A stretch of 64,000 bases of DNA from Owenweeksia hongkongensis DSM 17368 (GCF_000236705.1 NC_016599.1:2604001-2668000), one strand, 5' to 3'; numbered from the stretch's first letter, positions 46,385-55,167 are shown. Notes: generated by a model from the sequence alone, not told the origin. Translations and numbers: made by a program.

Positions 46385-47248
46385 ATGGCGAACTTAAAGG
46401 AATTAAGAAATAGAATTACCTCGGTATCATCTACCATGCAGATTACCTCTGCTATGAAGATGGTATCTGCTGCAAAGCTAAAGCGCGCGCAGGATGCTAT
46501 TACCGAGATGCGTCCTTATGCCCAAAAGCTTGAAGAGATATTGGTAAACGTAAGTGCCACTCTTGACGCTAGCGAAGGGGAGTATGCTCGCAAGGCTGAT
46601 AATGTGCAAAAAGTGCTTTTGGTAGCTATATCTTCTAACCGTGGATTGGCCGGAGCATTTAATGCCAACATCATGAAGGCTGTGTCTAACGAGGTGAGCG
46701 CAAACTCTAATGTAGAATACACTGTTTTTTCCATTGGTAAAAAAGTGTTTGAAGCTGCAGGTAGAAGAGGGCTTAACCAGATTGGAGAGCGCAATAGCAT
46801 TTATGATGATCTTACTTTTGAAAATGTAAGTGAGATTGCTGAAATGCTAATGGAGAAATTCCGCAAAGGAGAGTACGATAGAATTGAATTGGTGTATAAC
46901 CAGTTTAAGAATGCAGCTGTACAGCGCGTACAAGTAGAGCAGTTTTTGCCGGTACGCGAAGTAGAAGGTGGCAACAGTACTTCACAAACGGATTACATCT
47001 ATGAGCCTTCAAAAGAAGAAATTCTTGAAGACCTTATTCCTAAGTCATTAAAGACACAACTTTTCAAAGCTTTGCTTGATAGCAATGCTTCTGAGCACGG
47101 GGCACGTATGACGGCTATGCACAAAGCAACCGACAACGCTTCTGACCTTAGAAAGCAATTGAAACTGTCGTACAACCAAGCGCGTCAGGCAGCTATTACC
47201 AACGAAATCCTAGAGATTGTGGGTGGTGCTGAGGCATTGAACGGATAG
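46385..47248 (+). CDS. atpG: F-type ATP synthase subunit gamma
   Basis: A 287-residue rotor shaft. The N-terminal helix (LKELRNRITSVSSTMQITSAMKMVSAAKL) and the C-terminal signature SEHGARMTAMHKATDNASDL are complete. A terminator follows; the beta and epsilon genes (atpD, atpC) are not downstream and must lie elsewhere, an arrangement I recall from other Bacteroidota. Confidence 0.96.
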   Translation: MANLKELRNRITSVSSTMQITSAMKMVSAAKLKRAQDAITEMRPYAQKLEEILVNVSATLDASEGEYARKADNVQKVLLVAISSNRGLAGAFNANIMKAVSNEVSANSNVEYTVFSIGKKVFEAAGRRGLNQIGERNSIYDDLTFENVSEIAEMLMEKFRKGEYDRIELVYNQFKNAAVQRVQVEQFLPVREVEGGNSTSQTDYIYEPSKEEILEDLIPKSLKTQLFKALLDSNASEHGARMTAMHKATDNASDLRKQLKLSYNQARQAAITNEILEIVGGAEALNG

Positions 47249-47297
47249 AATATAGTAGTGGGTACTGGGTAATTGGTATCTGGTATTAAGAATTAAG

Positions 47298-47332
47298 AAA
47301 CCCTGATTGGTGAAAGCTGGTCAGGGTTTTTT
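47298..47332 (+). terminator. Terminator of the ATP synthase operon (GNRA-loop type)
   Basis: A 9-bp stem (47298-47306 with 47321-47329) continues through G-T pairs to a GAAA tetraloop and ends in a T run. A near-identical element lies at 59447-59478. Confidence 0.9.
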
Positions 47333-47383
47333 GTTTGGAAGAATCTCAATTTTAAATCATCTTTACAAAAATCATGAAAACAA

Positions 47384-47923
47384 ATGAAAGGCATTGTATT
47401 TACTGAGTTTCTGCAAATGGTTGAGGACGCTCACGACTATGAGTTGGTGGATCAAATCATAAACGATGTGGACCCGGAATCAGAGGGTGTGTATACCGCG
47501 GTGGGTACCTATAGCCATACTGAGATAGTCGCGTTAGTAGTGGCTTATGCTCAGCGATCTGAGCAAGAGGTTGGTGAAGTACTTAGAAAGTTTGGGCATC
47601 ATCTTCTTATGGTTTTTCACAAGTCCTATCCAGAATTTTTTGAACCCAACCCAACGGCTTTCGATCTCTTTAGCTCAATAGATAATTATATCCATATTGA
47701 GGTTGCTAAGCTTTACCCTGATGCGGAGTTGCCTAGGTTTGAAATCAATAAAAAGACTTCTGGAGAAATGGTGATGACGTATACTTCTGAAAGAAAAATG
47801 TCGGATTTAGCATTGGGACTTATTGAAAAAACCCTCGAGCATTATAAAGAGGATGCTAATATCCAACGCGATTTTTTGAATGAAGACGGTAGCTTAGTGA
47901 GATTTACAATCACTGCACAATAA
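47384..47923 (+). CDS. H-NOX heme nitric oxide sensor
   Basis: A 179-residue cytosolic gas sensor. The proximal heme ligand is His104 (DNYIHIEVAKLYP) and the heme-propionate motif YxSxR is Tyr133-Ser135-Arg137. The N terminus MKGIVFTEFLQMVED is characteristic. The position equivalent, by spacing, to the distal tyrosine of oxygen-binding H-NOX proteins (five residues past the Arg) is Leu142, so selective NO binding without stable O2 binding is inferred. It is followed after six bases by a hybrid histidine kinase, its expected partner. Confidence 0.93.
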   Translation: MKGIVFTEFLQMVEDAHDYELVDQIINDVDPESEGVYTAVGTYSHTEIVALVVAYAQRSEQEVGEVLRKFGHHLLMVFHKSYPEFFEPNPTAFDLFSSIDNYIHIEVAKLYPDAELPRFEINKKTSGEMVMTYTSERKMSDLALGLIEKTLEHYKEDANIQRDFLNEDGSLVRFTITAQ

Positions 47924-47929
47924 TCACCT

Positions 47930-50434
47930 ATGTCTGATCTACTTGAAAGGCGGCTACAGCGAGAGATAAAAGCTAGAAAACAGGCTGAGACAATTTTGGA
48001 GCAAAAAGCTCTTGAGCTTTACCAGAGCAATCTTAAGTTGCAAAAGCTTAATGAACATTTGGAGGCTACCGTTGCTGAGCGCACTAAAGAATTACAGGAA
48101 AGTGAAGCTCGTTTTAAAACACTGGTAGAGTCTGCAGGTGATATTATTTACAATGCTTCGCCCTCAGGTAAGTTTACCTATGCCAACCCGGTTACCGAAC
48201 GCTTGCTTGGCTACACCACCGATGAAATTTTACAAATGCATTATTTGGATCTTGTTCGGGAAGACATGCGAGAGGAAGTGCAGCGCTATTATGGAGAAGC
48301 TGTAAAGAGCATGCGAAAGGCCACATATTATGAGTTTCCGGTAGTAACCAAGGATGGTGAGGTACGCTGGCTTGGCCAGACTGCCCAAATTGACTTTAAA
48401 GGTAAAGACCCGGTTATGATTACGGCTGTAGCCCGGGATATAAGCGCCTTAAAACAAGTGCAAGAAGCTTTGGAAGCAAGTGAGAACAAATACCGGGGGA
48501 TCATTCAAAACATGGAGCTGGGATTGGTAGAGGTAGATCAGCAAGGCAAAGTCATATTTGCTAATAGCTGGTTTTGCGAAATGACGGGTTACTCCGTAGA
48601 AGAACTAAAACAGTCCGACCTTGAAAAACTTTTGCTCACAGCGGAAGGTGTGGAAAAGATGCGAAATAGAAATGAAAAGCGTAAAGATGGTGAAGCCGAA
48701 GTGTATGAAATACAACTAAGGCGAAAGGACGAAAGACTAATATGGGTAACCATTAGCGGAGCACCATTTTATAACCCATCGGGAAAAATGATCGGATCAG
48801 TTGGGATACATCTTGATATAACAAATCAAAAAAAGCTTCAGAATGACCTTCTAAGAGCAAAAGAGGTGGCCGAGAAAGCAAGGCAAGCCGAGAAAGAGTT
48901 TTTAGCGCATATGAGCCATGAAATACGCACACCGCTCAATGCGGTGGTGGGTATGGCTAATCTTTTAGGTACAACTCAGCTTAATGCCGACCAAAGGGAG
49001 TATGTAAACGATATTCAGTATGCCGGTGATATTCTGCATGGATTGATTAGTGAGGTGCTAGATATTTCTAAAATCGAATCTGGTGAAGTGGAAATGGTGC
49101 CCAGTGAACTCAATGTAAATGACGTATTATCTATGGTCTGTAAAACGATGGAACACAGGGCCAAAGAGAGGTTTAATACTATCAATTATAAGGTAGATAA
49201 AAGTGTGCCTGTAAATATTTTGGCAGATCGAAATTTTGTCAATCAGATTTTGCTGAATCTGATTGGTAATGCCGTTAAGTTTACTGAGAATGGCTCAATA
49301 AACGTAGATGTAAGCTATAGGCCAAATAAAGAAGACAAGGGAAGCTTAATAGTAAGTGTAGCAGATACGGGGATAGGTATCGAACAGGCTAAACTTCAGA
49401 AGATTTTTGAGCCCTATAAACAAGAGAAAGACAACTTTACTCAATCCAAACATGGCGGTACGGGCCTTGGTTTAAGTATTGTAAAGCAATTAGTAAAGAT
49501 TCATGGCGGAAGCATTGATGTATTTAGCAAAAAAGGTAAAGGATCAAGTTTTACTTTTAGTCTTAGCATAGGGATGGCCAAAGGTGAATTTCGAGATTGG
49601 AACGATCAGGAGAAAAGTGAAGAAAACTATGCCGAATTAGAGGGCAAACAAATATTGGTAGCAGAGGATAGCTATTTGAATCAAAAGTATATTAAGGGCT
49701 TGTTAAAGCAATGGGGAGTAGAGTGTCAGTTTGCGTCTGACGGGCAGCAAGCCATAGCAGAAGCTAAAAAAACAAAATACGATATCATCTTAATGGATAT
49801 GCAAATGCCTTTAATAAATGGATATGAAGCAACCCAAGAGATTAGAAATAATCAGAAAAACCCCAATTGCAGGACTCCAATTTTAGCGCTCACAGCCTCA
49901 GCCTTATTGGACGAAAAAGAGAAAGCTCTGGGGGTAGGGATGGATGGTCATTTAACTAAACCATTTACACCTGATCAATTATTAAATTATTTGATCTTAC
50001 ACTTAGGTAAATCGAAACGTGGCCTTTCTATGGAAGCCCAAGAGGTTATTTTTTCCACTTTATCATTACCGGATGGAATTGACGCCAATGCTCTGAGTGA
50101 CTTCTATGGAAAGGATATAGAGTATGCGCTAAACATGATTGGGATCTTTTTAAGGTTGCTGGATAAGCAGTACAAAGTAGCTGTGGAATTATTAAAAGAA
50201 AATGACCTTCATGGCCTGAAAAGCTGGTTTCACAAACAATCGCCTGGTTTAAAAATGCTTGGAATAGTGGACCTTTCTAATAAGTATAGCCAGATAGAGC
50301 TAAAAATTAAAGCAGGAAGTATTACTAAAGAGGAACAAAAAGAAATACCGAAATTGGTGCACGAATTTGCACAGCAAGAGGAGAAGCTAAAACAACTGAA
50401 ACAAATACTCTTAAACTATACTGAGAATGATTAA
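47930..50434 (+). CDS. Hybrid histidine kinase (PAS-PAS-HisKA-HATPase-REC-Hpt), H-NOX partner
   Basis: An 834-residue cytosolic kinase without membrane helices. A coiled coil (1-58) leads to two PAS domains (about 59-180 and 182-300). HisKA follows with His330 (MSHEIRTPLNAVVGM), an ATPase domain (NLIGNAVKFTENG, DTGIGIEQ, GGTGLGLSIVKQL), a receiver with Asp623 (IILMDMQMP), and a C-terminal Hpt-like helical domain with His768 (FHKQSPGLKMLG). This gives a complete internal phosphorelay. Gene pairing predicts that NO-bound H-NOX controls its autophosphorylation. The end overlaps the response regulator start by eight bases. Confidence 0.92.
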   Translation: MSDLLERRLQREIKARKQAETILEQKALELYQSNLKLQKLNEHLEATVAERTKELQESEARFKTLVESAGDIIYNASPSGKFTYANPVTERLLGYTTDEILQMHYLDLVREDMREEVQRYYGEAVKSMRKATYYEFPVVTKDGEVRWLGQTAQIDFKGKDPVMITAVARDISALKQVQEALEASENKYRGIIQNMELGLVEVDQQGKVIFANSWFCEMTGYSVEELKQSDLEKLLLTAEGVEKMRNRNEKRKDGEAEVYEIQLRRKDERLIWVTISGAPFYNPSGKMIGSVGIHLDITNQKKLQNDLLRAKEVAEKARQAEKEFLAHMSHEIRTPLNAVVGMANLLGTTQLNADQREYVNDIQYAGDILHGLISEVLDISKIESGEVEMVPSELNVNDVLSMVCKTMEHRAKERFNTINYKVDKSVPVNILADRNFVNQILLNLIGNAVKFTENGSINVDVSYRPNKEDKGSLIVSVADTGIGIEQAKLQKIFEPYKQEKDNFTQSKHGGTGLGLSIVKQLVKIHGGSIDVFSKKGKGSSFTFSLSIGMAKGEFRDWNDQEKSEENYAELEGKQILVAEDSYLNQKYIKGLLKQWGVECQFASDGQQAIAEAKKTKYDIILMDMQMPLINGYEATQEIRNNQKNPNCRTPILALTASALLDEKEKALGVGMDGHLTKPFTPDQLLNYLILHLGKSKRGLSMEAQEVIFSTLSLPDGIDANALSDFYGKDIEYALNMIGIFLRLLDKQYKVAVELLKENDLHGLKSWFHKQSPGLKMLGIVDLSNKYSQIELKIKAGSITKEEQKEIPKLVHEFAQQEEKLKQLKQILLNYTEND

Positions 50435-51101
50435 AGCACTTATTGTAGATGACGAAGAAATGGCGCGCGAATCGCTGAGTTATCTCATTGAAAAAGTGGA
50501 TAATATTGAAGTGGTTGAATCTTTTGAATCGGCCATTGATGCTAAAAAGTATTTAGAGAAAAACCAGGTAGATGTCATCTTTTTGGATGTAGAAATGCCC
50601 GACTTCAGTGGAATGGAGTTTTTAGCTTCTATGGATACTCTGCCTAATATAATTTTGACCACCAACAACCCAGACTATGCCGTACAGGCTTTTGAGTACG
50701 AAGTGCTCGATTTTATTCCAAAGCCAGTAAGCTACGGTCGTTTAGCAAAAGCAGTAGAACGACTGGATAACACAGTGGAAAAACGTGATGACTTCTTTGT
50801 CCGATCAGAAGGCCGATATGTTCGTGTGCCATTTGAAAGCCTTATGTATGTAGAGACGATGGACGACTATCTAAAGCTCCATCTGGAGGATAAAAGCAAG
50901 TGTATTGTACATAGTACGCTTACCAAAATGGAAGAAAAGCTACCTGCTGCTCAGTTTCAAAAAGTACACCGTTCATACATCGTAAACCTGAGCAAAATTG
51001 TGGATATAGAAGAAACAACAATTGTTGTGGGGCAGTCCGTTATTCCTGTGAGTAGGGCTTTCCGGCCAGTGCTCAAAGAACGCCTAAATCTGGGTGGCTA
51101 A
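50427..51101 (+). CDS. LytTR-type response regulator
   Basis: A 224-residue transcription factor. The receiver domain (1-118) has Asp54 (IFLDVEMPDFSGME) and Lys99 (FIPKPVSYGRL). The LytTR DNA-binding domain (about 122-222) shows VRSEGRYVRVPFESLMYVE and FQKVHRSYIVNLSKI. Overlap with the hybrid kinase gene makes it the obvious output of the H-NOX phosphorelay. LytTR proteins bind two direct repeats on one DNA face; such repeats begin two bases after this gene's stop. Confidence 0.93.
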   Translation: MIKALIVDDEEMARESLSYLIEKVDNIEVVESFESAIDAKKYLEKNQVDVIFLDVEMPDFSGMEFLASMDTLPNIILTTNNPDYAVQAFEYEVLDFIPKPVSYGRLAKAVERLDNTVEKRDDFFVRSEGRYVRVPFESLMYVETMDDYLKLHLEDKSKCIVHSTLTKMEEKLPAAQFQKVHRSYIVNLSKIVDIEETTIVVGQSVIPVSRAFRPVLKERLNLGG

Positions 51102-51102
51102 G

Positions 51103-51172
51103 CCAAACTCCGAAGAATAGCTTCCAAACTCCGAAAACTCCCCATTTACACCATCGGCAAAAGTGATTTTTG
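51103..51172 (+). promoter_or_regulatory. Putative LytTR site A and promoter of the receiver-YaiO-HEAT-GT2 operon
   Basis: Two identical 12-mers CCAAACTCCGAA occur at 51103-51114 and 51124-51135, a period of 21 bp. The complementary strand of each reads GGAGTTTGG, agreeing with the AgrA/LytTR consensus [TA][AC][CA]GTTN[AG][TG] at six of its eight constrained positions. A -7-like GATTTTTG begins 30 bp after the second repeat. The identical arrangement precedes glmS. Confidence 0.65.
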
Positions 51173-51190
51173 GTATCAAATTACGATGCC

Positions 51191-51562
51191 ATGAAAGTAT
51201 TAATCGCAGAAGATCACCCATTATTGCTACAAAGTGTGTGCTGGAAAGTACAGAAGGAAGGCTTTGAAGTGCAAGGTGTGGTTGATGGTCAGCAAGCCAA
51301 AGATTTCTTTATTTCTTACCAGCCCGATATAGTAATAACGGATTTTATGATGCCGTTTGTTACCGGACCGGAATTCATTCACTTTATTCGCCATGAGCAA
51401 AATAGTAATGTGCCTATTATGGTGCTTTCGCAAATGGGGCTTGAAGAGGAGAAGGTTCGTTGTTTTGATCTTGGAGCAGACGATTACCTGACAAAACCTT
51501 TTTTGCCGGGAGAGCTTATAGCGCGTCTTAACAGGTTCAAAAGAATGAGGCTGGCGGTATGA
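51191..51562 (+). CDS. Single-domain response regulator (CheY-like receiver)
   Basis: A 123-residue receiver with Asp51 (IVITDFMMPF), acidic Glu7-Asp8 and Lys102 (DYLTKPF), and no output domain. The ATG at 51191 starts MKVLIAEDHP; an upstream in-frame start is unlikely. Being first in an operon with an outer-membrane barrel and a glycosyltransferase, it probably controls their activity by protein contact, perhaps through the HEAT-repeat protein. Its stop overlaps the YaiO start (ATGA). Confidence 0.88.
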   Translation: MKVLIAEDHPLLLQSVCWKVQKEGFEVQGVVDGQQAKDFFISYQPDIVITDFMMPFVTGPEFIHFIRHEQNSNVPIMVLSQMGLEEEKVRCFDLGADDYLTKPFLPGELIARLNRFKRMRLAV

Positions 51563-52446
51563 AGTACCTATTGAACATATCGATTTTGGTGCTTGCTTCA
51601 TTGGCACTTCAGGCACAAAGTAATTTTGAGGCTTTCCGTTTTATGGAAAGTCATTCTTTGCATCAGGCCAAGCTTGCTATTTCTCAGCTCGAAGATGACA
51701 GCCTGAAAGCTATAAGCAAAAAGCAACTGAAACTATGGGCCGTAGAAAACCTGCAAAATGAAGTGATGTTTAAGCACACCCATTCCCTTGTAGATAATAG
51801 CGCACCCTGGACAGAAACTCGCCTTGGCGTAAAGCTGAAAAATGGAGACCACACCAGTGTGGTTAGTGTAGCTCAGGCGCAGCGCTTTCAGCAGTCCGGA
51901 AATCAATTGGACTTGGATCACTATTGGGAAGCCAGTAACAGCTTTTACTTTAATGGCAATTTCAATCTTGGTAGCAACAACCTTTTCCCTGTATGGGGAG
52001 CCGGAGCAGGCATATATTTTACAGGTATAAAGAAGACGGAACTTGGCCTTGGTTATCGTTATTCAAAGTTTTCAAACACCGCGGTACAAATGCGTATTGC
52101 ATCGCTTACCTATTATCCTAAAGGGATGTACATCAACGTAAAGTACTTTAATGTAAAATCCGGAAATGGCATAAGTCACGCTGTGATGGGCGAAGCCAGA
52201 AGTTATTTGCACAATGGTTTTGGTTACCTTTTGCTGCGCGTGGCAGCAGGCACTGAAGTAGACAGATTAGCTAATGCAGCAGGAGCGCTTACCTCAAACA
52301 GCATAGGCGCAGGGATAAATTATAGACTTTCACCAAGGTGGAGTGCTGAGCTTACACTTTCTGCCGAGCAGCAAGCCATAAGTGAGAATCTTTCAAGAAA
52401 TTTAACTACTCTGAATTTGAGTTTAAATTATCATTTTGCAAAGTAG
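51559..52446 (+). CDS. YaiO-family outer membrane beta-barrel protein
   Basis: A 295-residue protein with a signal peptide (MKYLLNISILVLASLALQAQ). Residues about 25-70 are helical. The rest alternates in beta-strand fashion, with GLGYRYSKFSNTAVQMRIASL and a C-terminal LNLSLNYHFAK ending typical of barrels. It resembles YaiO, which in E. coli is paired with a glycosyltransferase gene (yaiP). I infer that it is the outer-membrane exit for the polymer made by the GT2 enzyme three genes on. Confidence 0.75.
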   Translation: MKYLLNISILVLASLALQAQSNFEAFRFMESHSLHQAKLAISQLEDDSLKAISKKQLKLWAVENLQNEVMFKHTHSLVDNSAPWTETRLGVKLKNGDHTSVVSVAQAQRFQQSGNQLDLDHYWEASNSFYFNGNFNLGSNNLFPVWGAGAGIYFTGIKKTELGLGYRYSKFSNTAVQMRIASLTYYPKGMYINVKYFNVKSGNGISHAVMGEARSYLHNGFGYLLLRVAAGTEVDRLANAAGALTSNSIGAGINYRLSPRWSAELTLSAEQQAISENLSRNLTTLNLSLNYHFAK

Positions 52447-52448
52447 AA

Positions 52449-53633
52449 ATGAGCGCTGGGATCACATATAGTCCTTTGCTGCAGGTAAGTGGCCTGGAGC
52501 GTACCGCCCACAGGATGGGCGATATGCGCGATGAAAATATTACAAATCTTGTGCAAGAAGAAACGCTGGTAATGTGGATTACCGGCATCGTAACCTTACT
52601 TTTCACGCTGGCGTTTCTTTTCTTTTTCTTCACCATTTATAGCCGAAACCGTAAAAACAAAAGGGAGGCTCGCGCTGAAGAGCTTCAAAAGAAATACTAC
52701 AATTTTTTATCAGAATTGGTGAGTGGCGAAAGCAGCGGTGGAATGCTCAGCATGCTTTCAGGAGATGGTGAAACTACCCTCACACTTTCTGAAGCGGACA
52801 TAAAAAATGAGTTTAATAGGGCGGTGCTCAAAACCAACCTGATGGATTTACATCGCCTGCTGGCCGGGCCTGAAAAAGGTAAACTCAGAGAAGTGTACTT
52901 AATGCTGGGTTTTGCGGTAAGCGCCCTGAAACAACTCGGAAGCAAAAACCCTTTCAAAAAAAGAGATGCCGTTGACGAGCTTGCTCAGATGGACATTCGC
53001 GATGCGTATGACTCTATTTTTGAATTGATAAATGACAAATCAGAGATCGTGCGAGATGCGGCAATTCAGGCTCGTGCAGAGTTGGATGCCAACCCGCTTA
53101 CAATGCTCAAGGAATTAGAGTTTTCATTTTCACCGTGGCAACAAAGCAAAGTTTTTAAGCAAGTTACCGTTCACTCTCAAATTTCGCATGACAGTCTTCA
53201 ATACTGGCTTTCTACCGAACGAGAAGATATTTCCAGCTTTTTGCTAAAGTTGATTTCACACTTTCATTGGGATGATTCTATTCCTGAGCTTTTACAATAC
53301 TTACAAAGCGGGAAGCAGAGTCTGCGCATGAAGGTAATTGAAGTGCTTGGGGCATTTCCTTCGCAGCGCGTAAAGGATTGTTTGCTGGATGCTCTTGACA
53401 AAACAGAGGGCGAAGAAAACATCATGATAGTGCTAAAGGCATTGAGCGCCATGCTTACCAGCGAAGATCAAAACTGGCTGATAGACCTGATGCAAACGGC
53501 AGAAAAGCGCGTGACAATGTTGGTGGCACACATGCTTCAGCAATCTGTGGATGTACGAGCCATTCCAGTGGCGGATGAAAACAGAAAGCAATGGATACAG
53601 CACGCAATTAACCTTAAAACTGCTAAGCTATGA
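52449..53633 (+). CDS. Membrane-anchored HEAT-repeat protein
   Basis: A 394-residue protein. One membrane helix (about 36-60, WITGIVTLLFTLAFLFFFFTIY) is followed by a basic stretch and a long alpha-solenoid of HEAT-like repeats, for example ISDIRDAYDSIFELINDKSEIVRDAA-type and VKDCLLDALDKTEGEENI units. It could be the adaptor between the receiver protein and the glycosyltransferase. It lies two bases after the barrel gene and overlaps the GT2 start by four. Confidence 0.7.
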   Translation: MSAGITYSPLLQVSGLERTAHRMGDMRDENITNLVQEETLVMWITGIVTLLFTLAFLFFFFTIYSRNRKNKREARAEELQKKYYNFLSELVSGESSGGMLSMLSGDGETTLTLSEADIKNEFNRAVLKTNLMDLHRLLAGPEKGKLREVYLMLGFAVSALKQLGSKNPFKKRDAVDELAQMDIRDAYDSIFELINDKSEIVRDAAIQARAELDANPLTMLKELEFSFSPWQQSKVFKQVTVHSQISHDSLQYWLSTEREDISSFLLKLISHFHWDDSIPELLQYLQSGKQSLRMKVIEVLGAFPSQRVKDCLLDALDKTEGEENIMIVLKALSAMLTSEDQNWLIDLMQTAEKRVTMLVAHMLQQSVDVRAIPVADENRKQWIQHAINLKTAKL

Positions 53634-55066
53634 TTTGGGATATAGTAGATTTTCTGGTTGACTTTTTTGAGTTTGGTGTTTTCTTTTATTGCACAGGCAT
53701 TTTGGTTTCTTACTGGGTTATTTCAGTTGTATCGTACCACGTGGTAAGAGCTTATATTAAGGAAACGGAGAAGGAGCGATTTGATGAGCTTATGGGGTCA
53801 CCATTTTTGCCTTCCATTTCCATCATTGCTCCTGCGTATAATGAATCGGTAACTATAGTGGATAATATCCGTAGTCTTTTGTCTCTGCACTACGGCAAGC
53901 TTGAGGTAATTGTGGTAAACGATGGGTCTAAAGACGATACCCTTCAGAGGGCCATTGATGCCTATGATTTAGAAAAAGTGGATTGGTTTTATGACATGCA
54001 GGTAGATACCAAAAATGTTCGTGGTGTTTATAAATCCAAAAATCCTTCATTCTCTAAACTGATAGTAGTAGACAAGGAAAATGGTGGAAAAGCAGATGCC
54101 ATAAATGTGGGAATAAATGTAAGTAGCTCTACCTATTTTGCTTGTATTGATGTGGACTGCATAATTGAGCAGGATGCATTCTTAAAAATGGTACGGCCGA
54201 TAATGCGAAACACTAAAGAGCGCATTGTAGCCGTAGGCGGTATTGTATGGCTTACCAATGATTCTATTGTAAAGCAGGGAAAATTGATCGACCTGAAAAT
54301 GCCGAAAAAGTTTGTTCCCCGTATGCAGGTGTTAGAATATTTCAGGGCATTTTTATTGGGACGTACCGCCTGGAGTAAGTTCAACGGCTTACTGCTTATC
54401 TCGGGTGCTTTCGGGATTTTTGATAGAGAAATAGTGCTCGAAGCCGGTGGGTATGATCACAAAACGGTGGGCGAGGATATGGAGCTAGTGATGCGTATGC
54501 ACGCTTTGATGCGCGAAAAGAAACGCCCATATCGGGTGAGCTATATTCCTGAGCCTTTGTGCTGGACAGAAGCTCCTGCTGATTACAAGATACTCGGAAG
54601 GCAAAGAAACCGCTGGACCCGTGGAACCATTGAGTGCTTGCTATTTCACAAAAAAATGTTCCTCAACAGAAAATATGGAGTGCTTGGTTTGCTAAGCTAC
54701 CCGTATTGGTTGTTGGCTGAGTGGCTGGCTCCCTTTGTTGAGTTTTTGGGTTTAATATTCTTTTTTATCATGGCGCTATTCGGTTTAGCCAACTGGGAAT
54801 TTTTTTTCTACATGGTTTTACTGGTGTATTCTATGGCCATTTCGATTAGTGCCTTTGCCATTTTTACACAAGAGCGTACTTACAGCAGTTACAAGCGTAT
54901 TGGCGACCTTATGATGATTTTCTATACCGCTATGATAGAGGCAGTGGTGTATCACCCACGCACCGTGCTTTGGTCCCTTAGAGGAAACCGTGATTTTGCC
55001 ACTGGTAGCAACAAAGGCTGGGGCGAAATGACCCGTGCAGGTTTTGCCAAAAAACCGGACGCCTAA
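53630..55066 (+). CDS. Processive family-2 glycosyltransferase (PgaC/BcsA-like)
   Basis: A 478-residue inner-membrane enzyme. One N-terminal helix, then a GT-A catalytic domain with Asp98 (VNDGS), the metal-binding DVD (174-176), the catalytic Glu282-Asp283 (GEDMEL) and QxxRW (325-329), the set found in processive synthases of cellulose, chitin, hyaluronan and poly-GlcNAc. Three to four helices follow to form a channel. The neighbouring glmS, preceded by the same regulatory repeats, hints at an amino-sugar polymer; the exact sugar is not determined. No deacetylase (PgaB-like) or c-di-GMP-binding PilZ domain is present. Confidence 0.85.
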   Translation: MIWDIVDFLVDFFEFGVFFYCTGILVSYWVISVVSYHVVRAYIKETEKERFDELMGSPFLPSISIIAPAYNESVTIVDNIRSLLSLHYGKLEVIVVNDGSKDDTLQRAIDAYDLEKVDWFYDMQVDTKNVRGVYKSKNPSFSKLIVVDKENGGKADAINVGINVSSSTYFACIDVDCIIEQDAFLKMVRPIMRNTKERIVAVGGIVWLTNDSIVKQGKLIDLKMPKKFVPRMQVLEYFRAFLLGRTAWSKFNGLLLISGAFGIFDREIVLEAGGYDHKTVGEDMELVMRMHALMREKKRPYRVSYIPEPLCWTEAPADYKILGRQRNRWTRGTIECLLFHKKMFLNRKYGVLGLLSYPYWLLAEWLAPFVEFLGLIFFFIMALFGLANWEFFFYMVLLVYSMAISISAFAIFTQERTYSSYKRIGDLMMIFYTAMIEAVVYHPRTVLWSLRGNRDFATGSNKGWGEMTRAGFAKKPDA

Positions 55067-55136
55067 CCAAACTCCGAAGCCTCGCTTCCAAACTCCGAAA
55101 ACCTCCCTCATAAGCCTTCCAGCTGAAGTTCATTTG
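55067..55136 (+). promoter_or_regulatory. Putative LytTR site B and promoter of glmS
   Basis: The same 12-mers CCAAACTCCGAA occur at 55067-55078 and 55088-55099, again with a 21-bp period. A -7-like TTCATTTG begins 30 bp after the second repeat (55129-55136). Aligned without gaps to site A over 70 bases, the repeats and the TTTG fall in register, while the spacer at positions 14-17 and the sequence after the repeats differ. Confidence 0.65.
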
Positions 55137-55167
55137 TACCATAATTAATCATCAAAAACGAAAAGTT

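Noticed and set aside
53733-53742. ACCACGTGGT palindrome as a third parS site
   Set aside because: It is inside the GT2 coding region and lacks the flanking GTTT/AAAC bases required by the parS consensus.
55100-55167. glmS ribozyme-riboswitch upstream of glmS
   Set aside because: The region is too short and has no matching core; it contains the -7-like element and the end of the direct-repeat site.
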